A DNA stretch of 64,000 nucleotides from Tepidiformaceae bacterium. GTDB lineage: Bacteria; Chloroflexota; Dehalococcoidia; Tepidiformales; Tepidiformaceae. Location of the stretch: positions 783,289-847,288 of the forward strand of contig OY282446.1 of the NCBI GenBank assembly GCA_958295975.1, in the 5' to 3' direction. The translations under genes and the position numbers were made by a program. The notes beneath the pieces were generated by a model. That model was not told the origin of the DNA. It saw only the letters and a list, made by a program, of their open reading frames with translations, and searched no databases. Every line of letters starts with the position of its first letter. Position 1 is the first letter of the stretch. Shown piece after piece: positions 17,664 to 26,180 of the stretch.

Positions 17664-19480
17664 GACTCCTCGGGATCCTCATTACTCAGCTGGGGCAAAA
17701 TTGCCGTTGCGTGCTCACCCCAACGCTGGGCGGTGAGCTGGACAGCCTGCCTCTGATCACGGCTAGTCGTCTGATCTTCCATACGCGCCCAAGCGAGAAG
17801 CAGCGTACGGAGAGCAATGGCCGCTTGGTGAGCCCATGCATCGGTGCGTTCTTCCAAGAAATTAACGAATTCATACAGGTCGTGTCCGATATTCAAATGC
17901 ACAAAGAGAACTCCACCACGCGACCGGATACTAAACATTTGATGAGCATCGAGCTCTTTAGGAATGAATTCATATCGAAAATCATTACGGACAATTGCTT
18001 CCGCACGGACAGAAGGATCAATAACGTCTTCATCCTCAAGGTATTTAATAATTGTTCGAGTCCGATCTTCTGCGCTCGTCTCATCATGTTCTCGATCAGT
18101 TGGAGTTGGAGTTAGATCTCCAGATTCCAGTCGAGATTTAGTAACCTGAGAAGCATGCCGAATAGCCTCTTCGCTAGGATCTCGATGTTCGTTCGGATCT
18201 ATCGGATCGTCACGGAGGCGTTGGCTATACAGAACGTGAATTTCCCGAAACATGCTCTTGGTCACATGGTAAATATCATTAACCATTCGATAGAGAGGAT
18301 CATCTTCTCGTTCAAGTTGAACAAGGGAAGCATCTGTATTTGCTTCAGTATTAGCTATTTCCCTTGCTGCATTAGAGATGAGCTCAGCCATTTGCTTGTT
18401 ATGATCGACGCCAAACAGATTATCACAACCCTTTCCGAACCTTATTTCAGCGCCCCACCATCGATTCATTGGCTGGTCACTTCGACCACCTTCTCGGATA
18501 AAAGCATCTTCCAGAAGCAATTCTCGTCCCTCACGGACTATCGACACTCCCATGTTGGATATGGCATCCTTCCCATGCAAGAGACCACCGGGGTTCTGCC
18601 GTTGCCGCCCAAGCGCTTCAGCTTTCACAATGGAATATATGACCGCCACGTCTTCCTCTCTTCCTTCAACATCAAAGGAATAATGGTCCTGTTTGTACTC
18701 ATCAAACATTGGCAATTCATTCCACGGAGCTGACGTAGCACTGTTAGACATCAAGAAAAGCGGATCATTGGGTCGAACCTTTCGATACTCACCATTCAAT
18801 TTATTATTTCGGAACTTCGCCATCCTGATGGTGAGCTCTCCGCTGCTAATAAAGTTACGGTGGATACGCCCGATTTCTCGCTCAATCCTAGAAAATATCG
18901 TAGCCGCTCGTGCCCTGATTCTGTCAATACTGCTCCAGATGACCAAGGTTCCATGTTGTGCATCGAGAGTATCATCACTAATCGTCATGCGCCATTCTTC
19001 AGGGATTCTCATGTTCTTCGGACTAGGCATAAACCGTTCCCCTCCTTCTCCCTTCTGCTCAATTTCAGCGATATCCAAGTAGGAATGTAGTGGATTGTCA
19101 ATATTCTCTTGCCACGTCCAAACATCGACTCGCTGGCATTGCGACACTGATGCCGTAGGGAGTCCCATACCATACTTACCAATAGATTGGATCCGCGAAC
19201 TCGCCTTGCGTCCTCCGAAACGCAAGGCTTGGGCCAGCGTCTCAATATCCATTCCCTGCCCATTATCGAAAACGGCAAGTTCATTCACCCGCCACTCCTT
19301 CTTGGTCCTAACAATGTCTTGTTCTTCTTTGATCAGAAGATCGACCAGATTTGCCCCAGCATCAATCGAATTATCGATCAGTTCCGCAATCGCGTTGGCC
19401 GGATGGCGATAGCGACTGTCACGCAGCGCAAGCACCGTTGCGACGGGATCAAACCAGCTCAGCTGCGCCGCGTCCGCCAT
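17660..19480 (-). CDS. MORC/MutL-like GHKL ATPase
   Basis: 606 residues. The Bergerat ATP fold is complete: N box IAELIDNSIDAGAN (Asn37), FDNGQGMD at 71-78, and IGKYGMGLPTA at 100-110. The C-terminal 350 residues match nothing I can name and contain acidic and basic stretches. Prokaryotic MORC-like ATPases are known from restriction-like operons with SF2 helicases and PLD nucleases (Iyer, Abhiman and Aravind), the same set found here. The gene is markedly AT-rich, especially 17880-19300, unlike everything around it. That points to recent transfer. Confidence 0.85.
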   Translation of the reverse strand: MADAAQLSWFDPVATVLALRDSRYRHPANAIAELIDNSIDAGANLVDLLIKEEQDIVRTKKEWRVNELAVFDNGQGMDIETLAQALRFGGRKASSRIQSIGKYGMGLPTASVSQCQRVDVWTWQENIDNPLHSYLDIAEIEQKGEGGERFMPSPKNMRIPEEWRMTISDDTLDAQHGTLVIWSSIDRIRARAATIFSRIEREIGRIHRNFISSGELTIRMAKFRNNKLNGEYRKVRPNDPLFLMSNSATSAPWNELPMFDEYKQDHYSFDVEGREEDVAVIYSIVKAEALGRQRQNPGGLLHGKDAISNMGVSIVREGRELLLEDAFIREGGRSDQPMNRWWGAEIRFGKGCDNLFGVDHNKQMAELISNAAREIANTEANTDASLVQLEREDDPLYRMVNDIYHVTKSMFREIHVLYSQRLRDDPIDPNEHRDPSEEAIRHASQVTKSRLESGDLTPTPTDREHDETSAEDRTRTIIKYLEDEDVIDPSVRAEAIVRNDFRYEFIPKELDAHQMFSIRSRGGVLFVHLNIGHDLYEFVNFLEERTDAWAHQAAIALRTLLLAWARMEDQTTSRDQRQAVQLTAQRWGEHATAILPQLSNEDPEES

Positions 19481-20731
19481 AGTTCCTCCCAGTTCCCGAA
19501 CGCCTCGGCCACGGAACCGAAGCCTCGAAGGCTCGTGTCAACGACCGTATAGATTTGGCAGCGCCGGTTGCCACCGGAGCGCCGCCCCCGCATGGCCCTG
19601 CCCACCATCTGGGAGTAGAGCACCAGCGAGGTCGTTGGACGAGCCACGATGATACAGCTTGTCCGCGGGGCGTCAAATCCGGCGGTCAGCACGCCGTAGT
19701 TGAACAGCGCCATCGGCGCGGTGCCGTCGCCCCGGAACTCGCCGATGGTGGCCTGCCGCTGCTCCGACGGCGTACCCGCGACGATGGATCGAGACCAGAA
19801 TCCCTCATTGGCGATGGCCCGCGCGCTCTCCTCGGCGCAACGGACGGACGGGCAGAACACCATCACGCGACGGTGCCGGGCGAGCGCCTTGCGCGTCAGC
19901 CCCACGACCTCCTCGCTCCATGCCCGATCCCGCCCGATGGTTTCGAGATCGTCCTGGCTGTAGTCCATCCCCGGCAGCGGTTCCGCGATGCGCGCTTCAA
20001 TGTCTGCGTCGACGAAAATGAACTTCGGTTCAGCGAGGTAGCCCTGCTTGATGAGGTAGACGACCGCGCTCCCGTGACCGCGCGGATCGATGGACACCTT
20101 GCGTTCGTTGAACATGGCCGCGAGGTCGTGATCCTCGGTACCCGGCTCCAACGCGCGCCCCGGCGTTGCCGTCAGCCCGATGAGCGGTGGCCGGTAGGTG
20201 GCAAGCTGCTCGGTGACGAAGTTATAGGTTCGTGCGATGGCCTGATGGGCCTCGTCGAAGATCACCCCCGCCGTCCGGTTGGCGAGCCTGGTGAGAACCC
20301 CCACTTCCCGCTGGTTCGCGGCCCACAGCTTCGGGAGGCTCGCGATGAGAAAGCCTTCGCCGAGCTTGCCCAAAATCCATGTGCGCGGAGCCCCAGTAGC
20401 GGTGCACGGACACATCCCGATTGCCGACGGACTGCCATGCCTGGGCAAGGCTCTGAGCGGCCTGCTCGCACAACTCCTCGGAGGATGCCAGCCAGATGAC
20501 CAGCTTGCCCTCCGAGCCGTACTGGTTCAGGAGCGTCGCCGCCGCATGGCAGGCGATGCGCGTCTTGCCCGCGCCCGTCGGGAGGTGCGCGACGGCCCGG
20601 CGCGACTCCGCCAGCGCCGCCAGCAGGTCGTGCAGCACTTGCCGTTGGTACGGGTATAGCCCATAGGCGGGGGTGACGCGCTCTGCCGCCTCAGACGCCA
20701 CAAAGTCCTTCGCATTCGTTGGTAAAATCAT
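19459..20731 (-). pseudogene. SF2 DEAD/DEAH helicase, split by one frameshift
   Basis: Two frames make one helicase of about 424 residues. The first (20731 to about 20375) has motif I, HLPTGAGKTRIA. The second (about 20385 to 19459) has motif II FDEAHQ, motif III LTATPGR, and motif VI SQMVGRAMRG. The change of frame lies at GATTTTGGGC near 20370-20378 and would be healed by removing one base. It may be a real inactivating mutation or a homopolymer read error. The gene overlaps the PAPS-reductase-like gene by 41 bases upstream and the GHKL gene by 22 bases downstream, as expected of one translationally coupled unit. Confidence 0.85.
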
Positions 20732-21566
20732 CTACGGCGGACGGTCCGGCTCGTTCCTTCTCCGCGATCACGGTATCGAGCGGGCGGCAGGATTTGTGCA
20801 GATACGGGCGTCCCGCCACGACCTGCCGCACGGGGTTGCGCGTGCTGCGCCGGAGCCAGCGGTCAAAATCGACTGCCTCTTGAAAACCCTCCGGCTCCGT
20901 TTCCTTGAGCTCGACCCAGTGCTTGTCCGACCGGTACGGGCAGATGACACAGGCGGAGCGTGGCAGGAGGCGGCCGGGGTACTCGGTCGCGAACCAGTCA
21001 AGGCAATCCTGTCGAGACATGTCGCGGTCGATGAGGGGCCAGCGATGTTCCACCCACGGCTCCCGGCTCGGTTTCATGCGCGCGTGTTCGTCAAGGGAGA
21101 TACCCAGCCACATTTCGACATGCCGCCCCTTGGGGAAGGGGCGCCCTCGTTGCCCGCCCGCGCGTTGCCGGATGTGTCTGGTGATGGGCCTGATCTTGTA
21201 ATGGTTCGTGCACTGTCGCCATAGCATCCCCCGCTTCCCATCCTCATTCGTCACGTAGAAAGGAACGTCGACGAAGCGGTGCCCGGAAGGAGTCCGGCCC
21301 TTGCGCAGATTCGCCTGCAGGTCGCCAGCGGAAACCCTGTGGACAGGGTAGGGCAGTTGGCCTTCAAGCCAGTCGAGGTGCTGATACACGTAATCGGGCT
21401 CCCACCCCGTGTCCGCGAAAACAGCCTCGTCCGGCTGCGGGTAGCCCAGTTCCCGCAGCCTGGAATCCTTGCGCGCCAGCAGCAGGGCGAGGACGGAACT
21501 CTGGACGCCCGCGCCCAGACTCAGCACGCGGTACGCAACCGTGCTCGCCTCCATGGCGCTCACCAT
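20691..21566 (-). CDS. PAPS-reductase-like adenine-nucleotide alpha-hydrolase family protein
   Basis: 291 residues. The PP-loop S16-LGAGVQSS binds the ATP pyrophosphate. It is followed by FADTGWEPDYVYQHLDWLE, typical of PAPS reductase/ATP-sulfurase folds. Paired cysteines C206-V-I-C209 in ACVICPYRSDKHW, with an earlier C119, could bind an Fe-S cluster or zinc. Relatives act in phosphorothioate DNA modification (DndC, SspD) and occur in phages. It is the first gene of the helicase-ATPase-PLD cluster, so a sulfur or nucleotide modification of nucleic acid is plausible but unproved. Confidence 0.8.
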   Translation of the reverse strand: MVSAMEASTVAYRVLSLGAGVQSSVLALLLARKDSRLRELGYPQPDEAVFADTGWEPDYVYQHLDWLEGQLPYPVHRVSAGDLQANLRKGRTPSGHRFVDVPFYVTNEDGKRGMLWRQCTNHYKIRPITRHIRQRAGGQRGRPFPKGRHVEMWLGISLDEHARMKPSREPWVEHRWPLIDRDMSRQDCLDWFATEYPGRLLPRSACVICPYRSDKHWVELKETEPEGFQEAVDFDRWLRRSTRNPVRQVVAGRPYLHKSCRPLDTVIAEKERAGPSAVDDFTNECEGLCGV

Positions 21567-21577
21567 ACGCGAAGGGG

Positions 21578-21823
21578 CTAGCTGCGCCAGTCGGGCTTGC
21601 GGATGGCGCTGCGCTCGCGCAGGGACAGGTTCTGCGCGAAATCGTCGTTCGCCTTGCGCGTGAGGTCGTCCAGCTCGTCGCCGCCCAGCTTCATCTCCGC
21701 GGTGCGCCAGCGCTTCAGCATGGCCTTGTCCTTCGCCGACAGCTCAGCCTCGGCGGCCATGCGGTTCACCAGTTCGATGAGCAGTTCGTTGATCTCGTCG
21801 TCGCTGTAGGTGACCTGGACCAT
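21578..21823 (-). CDS. Small acidic protein, 81 aa
   Basis: A helical, acidic protein, MVQVTYSDDEINELLIEL at the start and LSAKDKAMLKRWRTAEMKL in the middle. The LSxxxKxxxxRWR core recurs in the next protein upstream, so the two look like diverged paralogues. No named family is recognised. It lies 11 bases before the PAPS-reductase-like gene. Confidence 0.65.
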   Translation of the reverse strand: MVQVTYSDDEINELLIELVNRMAAEAELSAKDKAMLKRWRTAEMKLGGDELDDLTRKANDDFAQNLSLRERSAIRKPDWRS

Positions 21824-21827
21824 GGGG

Positions 21828-22082
21828 CTACCTCCGCCGCGTCTCGTAGCGGCCGCGGCTCTTCACGCGCCGCATGAGCTTGGCGTCGATGGTGGCGTTG
21901 AGCCGCTCGTTGAGCGCCTCCGTGAGCGCCTCCAGCTGCGGCGAGCCCTCGGCGCGGTCGGACCGCCAGCGGCGGATGGCCTCCTTGCCCTCAAGGGAGA
22001 GGTCCTCGGCGTTGTCGATGGCGACCGCGCTGACGAGCATCATCAGCGACCAGGCTTCCGGTTCCTCCAGCAGGACGATCAT
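21828..22082 (-). CDS. Small protein, 84 aa, paralogue of the 21578 protein
   Basis: It contains LSLEGKEAIRRWRSDRAEG, matching the core of the neighbouring 81-residue protein, and a basic C-terminus (MRRVKSRGRYETRRR). It starts 3 bases after the preceding crotonase-like gene and ends 4 bases before the next start. The function is unknown. Confidence 0.65.
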   Translation of the reverse strand: MIVLLEEPEAWSLMMLVSAVAIDNAEDLSLEGKEAIRRWRSDRAEGSPQLEALTEALNERLNATIDAKLMRRVKSRGRYETRRR

Positions 22083-22085
22083 GCG

Positions 22086-22754
22086 CTACTCACCCGTGAA
22101 TCGCGGCGGGCGCTTCTCGAGGAAGGCCCGCACCCCTTCCGCCCGATCTTTGGTCGTTTGCAGGAGCAAGGTCAAATCGGTTTCGAAACGCAGGGCCTGT
22201 TCGAGGGGCTGGGGCAGGCCGCGCCAGACCGCTTCCTTCGCCAGCCGCGTGGCGACGGGGCCGCGCGCAGCGATGGCGTCCGCCGCCGCCCGCCCCGCCG
22301 CGAGGGCGCCCCCGGCGGGGGCCGTGCGCGAGACCAGCCCCCGCGCCAGCGCCTCCCCCGCGGCCAGCGGTTCCGGCGGCAAGGCCTCCCCCGGCGCGAG
22401 GCGCAGGAGCGTGCGCGCGCGCTCCAGGGCGGGGGCGTCGGGGAGCGCGCCGATGGCGATCGTGGCGCGCTCGCCGCAGACGCGCAGGTCGCAGCCGAGG
22501 GCGAAGGCCGCGAGCGCGCCCGCGGCATGTCCCTCGAAGGCGAAGACGGCGGGCAGGGGGAAATCGCGCCAGAGCCAGCGCACGCGCTCGCCGGGCCAGT
22601 CGTCGAGGGACGCGCCCGCGGGGGCCTCGATGAGGACCGCGCGGGCGTCCGTCTCCGCCAGCGTTTCCAGCGCCTCGGCGAGCGGCGCCGCGCGCGCCTC
22701 CCCGTCGAGCGCGACCGTGCCCACGCCGTCCGCCCGCGCCGCGGCGATGCCCAT
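22086..22754 (-). CDS. Degenerate enoyl-CoA hydratase-like protein
   Basis: 222 residues with a crotonase fold: AFEGHAAGALAAFALGCDLRV in the middle and LEKRPPRFTGE at the C-terminus, a typical crotonase ending. The two catalytic glutamates are not where hydratases have them (GALAAF in place of GLEL, and no PExxLG). It is therefore probably not a hydratase and may be a dehalogenase-, isomerase- or scaffold-type member. It is divergent from the Eis-like gene, with a 58-base gap for both promoters. Confidence 0.75.
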   Translation of the reverse strand: MGIAAARADGVGTVALDGEARAAPLAEALETLAETDARAVLIEAPAGASLDDWPGERVRWLWRDFPLPAVFAFEGHAAGALAAFALGCDLRVCGERATIAIGALPDAPALERARTLLRLAPGEALPPEPLAAGEALARGLVSRTAPAGGALAAGRAAADAIAARGPVATRLAKEAVWRGLPQPLEQALRFETDLTLLLQTTKDRAEGVRAFLEKRPPRFTGE

Positions 22755-22812
22755 GCCCCCAGCCTACAGGCGCGCCGCGCGCGTTGCCGCCGCGCCCGCG
22801 ATACTGGGCGGC

Positions 22813-24048
22813 ATGGCCATCGCCTTCCGCACGCTGACCGAGGCCGACTTCGACGACTGGGTGGCCGCCAACGCGCGCGGCTTCCTGGAGAATCCGGCCC
22901 GCACCGCCGACTGGTCGGCGCGCGCGCGCCCGCTGGTCGAGTTCGACCGCGCCATCGGGGCGTTCGACGGCGACGAACTGGTGGGGCAAACGGTGGCCAT
23001 CACCTTCCGCATGAGCATGCCCGGCGGCGACCTGCCGACGGCGGGCGTCACCTCCGTCACGGTCTCGCCGACGCACCGGCGGCGCGGCATCCTCACGGAG
23101 CTGATGCGCCGCCAGCTGGCCGACGTGCGCGAGCGGGGCGAACCGCTCGCCGCCCTCTGGGCCTCCGAAAGCGTCATCTACGGGCGCTTCGGCTACGGGC
23201 TGGCGGCGCAGGCCCACGATTTCCGGCTCGACCGCCGCTACGCGGCCTTCACCCCCGGCGCGCCCGATCCCGCGGCCGGCGTGCGCTTCGTCACGCGCGA
23301 GGCCGCGCTGGAGCGCTGGCCCGCCCTCCATGAGCGCGTCCGCCGCACGCGCCCGGGCATGATGTCGCGCGATTCCGGCTACTGGAGCCGCATCGTCCTG
23401 CACGAGAAGGAGAAGCCGGACGACGGCTTCAGCGCGAGCCAGCTGGTCGAATACACCGACGCCGACGGCCCCGCGGGCTACGCCATCTACGCCGTGAAGG
23501 CCGCGTGGCCCGGCGCATTGCCCGCCGGAACCCTGCGCGTGCGCGAGCTGACCGCGCTCGACGGCCCCGCCGAGGCCGCCCTCTGGCGCTACCTCTGCGG
23601 CGTCGACCTGATCGAGACGATCGAGGCGCCCGACCGCCCACCCGACGATCCGCTCCCCTGGCTGCTGGCCGACCCGCGCCGTCTGCGTCGCAACCCGCAC
23701 GATTCCCTCTGGGTGCGGCTGCTCGACGCGCCGCGCGCGCTCGAGGGGCGCGCGTACGCCGCCGAGGGGCGGCTCACGCTCGACGTGCGCGACCCCTTCG
23801 GCCCCTGGGCGGAGGGGCGCTTCGAGCTGACGGCGGAGGGCGGCGGCGCGACCTGCCGGACGCTGGCCACATCCGCCGCGCCGGACCTCGCCCTCGGCGC
23901 GGACGCGCTGGCGGCGATCCTGCTGGGCGGCGTCTCCTGCTCCACGCTGGCGCGCGCGGGGCGGGCGGAGGGCTCGCCGGAGGCGCAGCGCCTCGCCGAC
24001 GCGCTCTTCGCCTGGCACGCGGCCCCCTGGTGCGTGGACGAATTCTAG
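22813..24048 (+). CDS. Eis-like GNAT acetyltransferase with SCP2-like C-terminus
   Basis: 411 residues, the length of Eis family proteins. The first GNAT domain has VTSVTVSPTHRRRGILTELM, with the acetyl-CoA loop, then IYGRFGYGLAA. The middle is a second GNAT-like lobe. The last 100 residues are the sterol-carrier-like domain. The C-terminal WCVDEF places a carboxylate at the chain end, which serves as the general base in Eis enzymes. Substrates of the family are amines, including aminoglycosides. A GATACT box ends 7 bases before the ATG, so the transcript may be leaderless. Confidence 0.88.
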   Translation: MAIAFRTLTEADFDDWVAANARGFLENPARTADWSARARPLVEFDRAIGAFDGDELVGQTVAITFRMSMPGGDLPTAGVTSVTVSPTHRRRGILTELMRRQLADVRERGEPLAALWASESVIYGRFGYGLAAQAHDFRLDRRYAAFTPGAPDPAAGVRFVTREAALERWPALHERVRRTRPGMMSRDSGYWSRIVLHEKEKPDDGFSASQLVEYTDADGPAGYAIYAVKAAWPGALPAGTLRVRELTALDGPAEAALWRYLCGVDLIETIEAPDRPPDDPLPWLLADPRRLRRNPHDSLWVRLLDAPRALEGRAYAAEGRLTLDVRDPFGPWAEGRFELTAEGGGATCRTLATSAAPDLALGADALAAILLGGVSCSTLARAGRAEGSPEAQRLADALFAWHAAPWCVDEF

Positions 24049-24084
24049 CCGCCCGAACGGCTGTGCGGCCCATTCCATATGTGC

Positions 24085-24090
24085 TACAGT
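24085..24090 (+). promoter_or_regulatory. Putative -10 box for the 24119/24727 gene pair
   Basis: TACAGT lies in the otherwise AT-richer stretch 24070-24090. About 28 bases remain to the ATG at 24119, which is preceded by GGGGGAG. This pair therefore appears to have a leader and a ribosome site, unlike many neighbours. Confidence 0.4.
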
Positions 24091-24118
24091 GGCCGGACAT
24101 CTTCAGGGGGAGCGATCC

Positions 24119-24727
24119 ATGACGACGGACGCGGGAAGCCGGTTGGGTAAACTGGTCACGCAGGCGCGCGACGCGGCCTCCGTGCTGGGGGAAGAAGAGG
24201 ACAAGGAGCTGCGGCGCATCGCCTTCGAGCGCGTGCTCGACCACCTGCTCGGCAACGGCGGCGGCAATGGCAGCGCGCCGCAGGTCCCGGCGGTGGAGCC
24301 GCCGCCGAAGCCCGCACGGGAACCGATCGACGGGGTGTTGGCTACCGAGCAGCAGCGCGTCGATGCGGCTGCCCGCTACTTCCAGATCGAACCGGACGAA
24401 GTGCGTGAACTGTTCGATTTGCGCGGCGAAGAGCCGGATCTCGTGGTGAATTCCGGGAAGCTCTCCAAGGAAATGAACGAGGCGGTGCGTGAGATTGCCC
24501 TGCTCGTGGGGGGCGTCCGCACAGCAGTGGGGCTGGAGACTGGATCGCAAACCATTCGGGAAGTGGCGGATGCGTACGGCAAACTTGACCGCCACTATAT
24601 GGAGACCCTCAGCAAGGCGAAGGAGATCGCGGTGCTGGGGAAGCCCAGCTCTCGTAACCGGCTGATCCGAATGCGGGCTATCGGCGCCGAGGCCGCGCGT
24701 CCGCTCGCCCGGCGGCTCGTCGCCTGA
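24119..24727 (+). CDS. Unknown 202-aa protein paired with a HEPN (Ymh) protein
   Basis: I chose the ATG at 24119, which has GGGGGAG six bases before it, over one 30 bases upstream. The N-terminal 50 residues are helical; a Gly/Pro-rich linker follows at about 46-70. The C-terminal 120 residues include YFQIEPDEVRELFDL and a basic end (GKPSSRNRLIRMRAIG). Its TGA overlaps the next ATG by one base, so the pair is translationally coupled. No family is recognised; an antitoxin or regulatory partner role is a guess from arrangement. Confidence 0.7.
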   Translation: MTTDAGSRLGKLVTQARDAASVLGEEEDKELRRIAFERVLDHLLGNGGGNGSAPQVPAVEPPPKPAREPIDGVLATEQQRVDAAARYFQIEPDEVRELFDLRGEEPDLVVNSGKLSKEMNEAVREIALLVGGVRTAVGLETGSQTIREVADAYGKLDRHYMETLSKAKEIAVLGKPSSRNRLIRMRAIGAEAARPLARRLVA

Positions 24728-25197
24728 TGGCGGACGGGGGCGAGGCGCTTACGCTCGGCGATCTCCACGGCGAAACGCGACTCGTCCACGACCTGTTCCG
24801 CGGTGGATACGCGCAGGAGGCTGTCCGCAAGGCGGCGCAGCGCTACATCAACCGCGTCGCGGAGCTCGCAACCGACGATCCGGGTTCTCGGGACAGACAG
24901 GGGGTGGATCTCATCAACCGCGTCTTCTCGGAAGACAATCCCGTTCTCACCTTCAGCTCCCGCGAAACCCTGCCCGAGAGAGACGAACACAACGGCTACC
25001 GCTTCCTCGGTGTTGGCCTCACGTTGGCCATCCGCAACGTCATGACCCACCTCGACAATCACGGCCTCACGGAAACGGAAGCGCTTGAATGGTTGGCCTT
25101 CATCAGCGCCATGCACCGGCGGCTGGACAGCGTCCAGCAGGTGCTCCCTGAGCAGGACGCCGGCGCGCCAAACCCCGTGGGCACGGAGGCTTCGTAG
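24727..25197 (+). CDS. TIGR02391/Ymh-type HEPN-like protein
   Basis: 156 residues. LFRGGYAQEAVRKAAQRYINRV, LINRVFSEDNPVLTF and ERDEHNGYRFLGVGLTLAIRN match the Hypoth_Ymh family. R103-N-V-M-T-H108 fits the RX4-6H catalytic motif of HEPN ribonucleases. Members are found in toxin-antitoxin, abortive-infection and restriction loci. It overlaps its partner gene by one base. The RNase role is inferred from the motif. Confidence 0.75.
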   Translation: MADGGEALTLGDLHGETRLVHDLFRGGYAQEAVRKAAQRYINRVAELATDDPGSRDRQGVDLINRVFSEDNPVLTFSSRETLPERDEHNGYRFLGVGLTLAIRNVMTHLDNHGLTETEALEWLAFISAMHRRLDSVQQVLPEQDAGAPNPVGTEAS

Positions 25198-25199
25198 GC

Positions 25200-26135
25200 T
25201 CAGGCGCGGCCCGGATCGAGGCGCGCGAGCAGGGCCGTCAGCTGCTCCAGACGCGGCACGGCCACGCCCAGCGCCCGCGCCCGCCGCACAGGCTCCGCGA
25301 AGATGGCCCCCACCTCGATCGCGCGCCCCTCCAGGAAATCGATGAGCGTGCTGGGGCGGTAGGGGCCCATGGCGTCGGTGAGCGCGAACATGCGCGCCGC
25401 CACGGCCTCTCCGTCGATGCGCTCGCGGCGGCCCCGCGCGGCGAGGTCCGCGTTGCCCGCCGCCGCCACCTCGCGCATGAGCGCACCCGCCTCCGCGCGC
25501 AGGGCCGCGTCCGTGACGACGGCCTCCGTGTCCACGCCGCCCGCCGCCACCGTGAGGCCGTTGAAGGGCACGTTCCAGCACAGCTTCTCCCAGCGCGCGC
25601 GCAGCAGGGAGGGCGCGGCGGAGACCTCCACGCGCGCCCCCTCCCAGAGCGCGAGCGCGCGCTCCAGCTCGGCGGGATCGTCGCCCAGATGGCCGATGGC
25701 GACCTGCCCGTACTCGAGGTGGCGGACCGTGCCGGGCTCGCCGCGGTTGAGGCAGGTGAAGGCGAGGCCCCCGAAGACGCGCTCCGCGCCGACCGCCTCC
25801 GCCAGCGCCTCCTCGATGCCGAGCCCGTTCATGATGGCGAGCACGCGCGTGCCGGGGCCGAGGCAGGGGCGGATGAGCGCGGCGGCGGCGGCGAGCGAGG
25901 TGGCCTTCAGCCCGCAGAGCACCCAGTCCGCGCGCCCCAGGGCCGCCGCGTCGCGCGCGATGGCGGGGCGCTCCAGCGTGAAATCGCCGTGGTGCGATTC
26001 GACGCGCAGACCGCGCGCGGCCACGGCCTCGTAGTCGCGGCGCAGCAGGAAGCGCACGTCGTGTCCGGCCTGCGCGAGCCGCGCGCCGTAGTAGCAGCCC
26101 ACGGCGCCCGCGCCGACGACGGCTACGGTGGCCAC
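25200..26135 (-). CDS. panE: 2-dehydropantoate 2-reductase
   Basis: 311 residues from a GTG. GAGAVGCYYGARLAQAGHDV is the NADPH-binding Rossmann loop, KATSLAAAAALI carries the conserved Lys region, and EKLCWNVPFNGLTVAAGG holds the catalytic Lys/Asn helix. It reduces ketopantoate to pantoate on the way to coenzyme A. GAGGGG lies 8 bases before the GTG. PanE-like proteins also include other 2-oxoacid reductases, so the exact substrate is not certain. Confidence 0.85.
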   Translation of the reverse strand: MATVAVVGAGAVGCYYGARLAQAGHDVRFLLRRDYEAVAARGLRVESHHGDFTLERPAIARDAAALGRADWVLCGLKATSLAAAAALIRPCLGPGTRVLAIMNGLGIEEALAEAVGAERVFGGLAFTCLNRGEPGTVRHLEYGQVAIGHLGDDPAELERALALWEGARVEVSAAPSLLRARWEKLCWNVPFNGLTVAAGGVDTEAVVTDAALRAEAGALMREVAAAGNADLAARGRRERIDGEAVAARMFALTDAMGPYRPSTLIDFLEGRAIEVGAIFAEPVRRARALGVAVPRLEQLTALLARLDPGRA

Positions 26136-26180
26136 GACTCGTCCCCTCGCACGCCCCGATCCTACCAGCGCGCGGGGCCG

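Noticed and set aside
17900-19400. Plus-strand genes in the AT-rich region
   Set aside because: Several 60-190 codon frames are open on the plus strand, but they are shadows of the GHKL ATPase gene, which has clear motifs over its full length.
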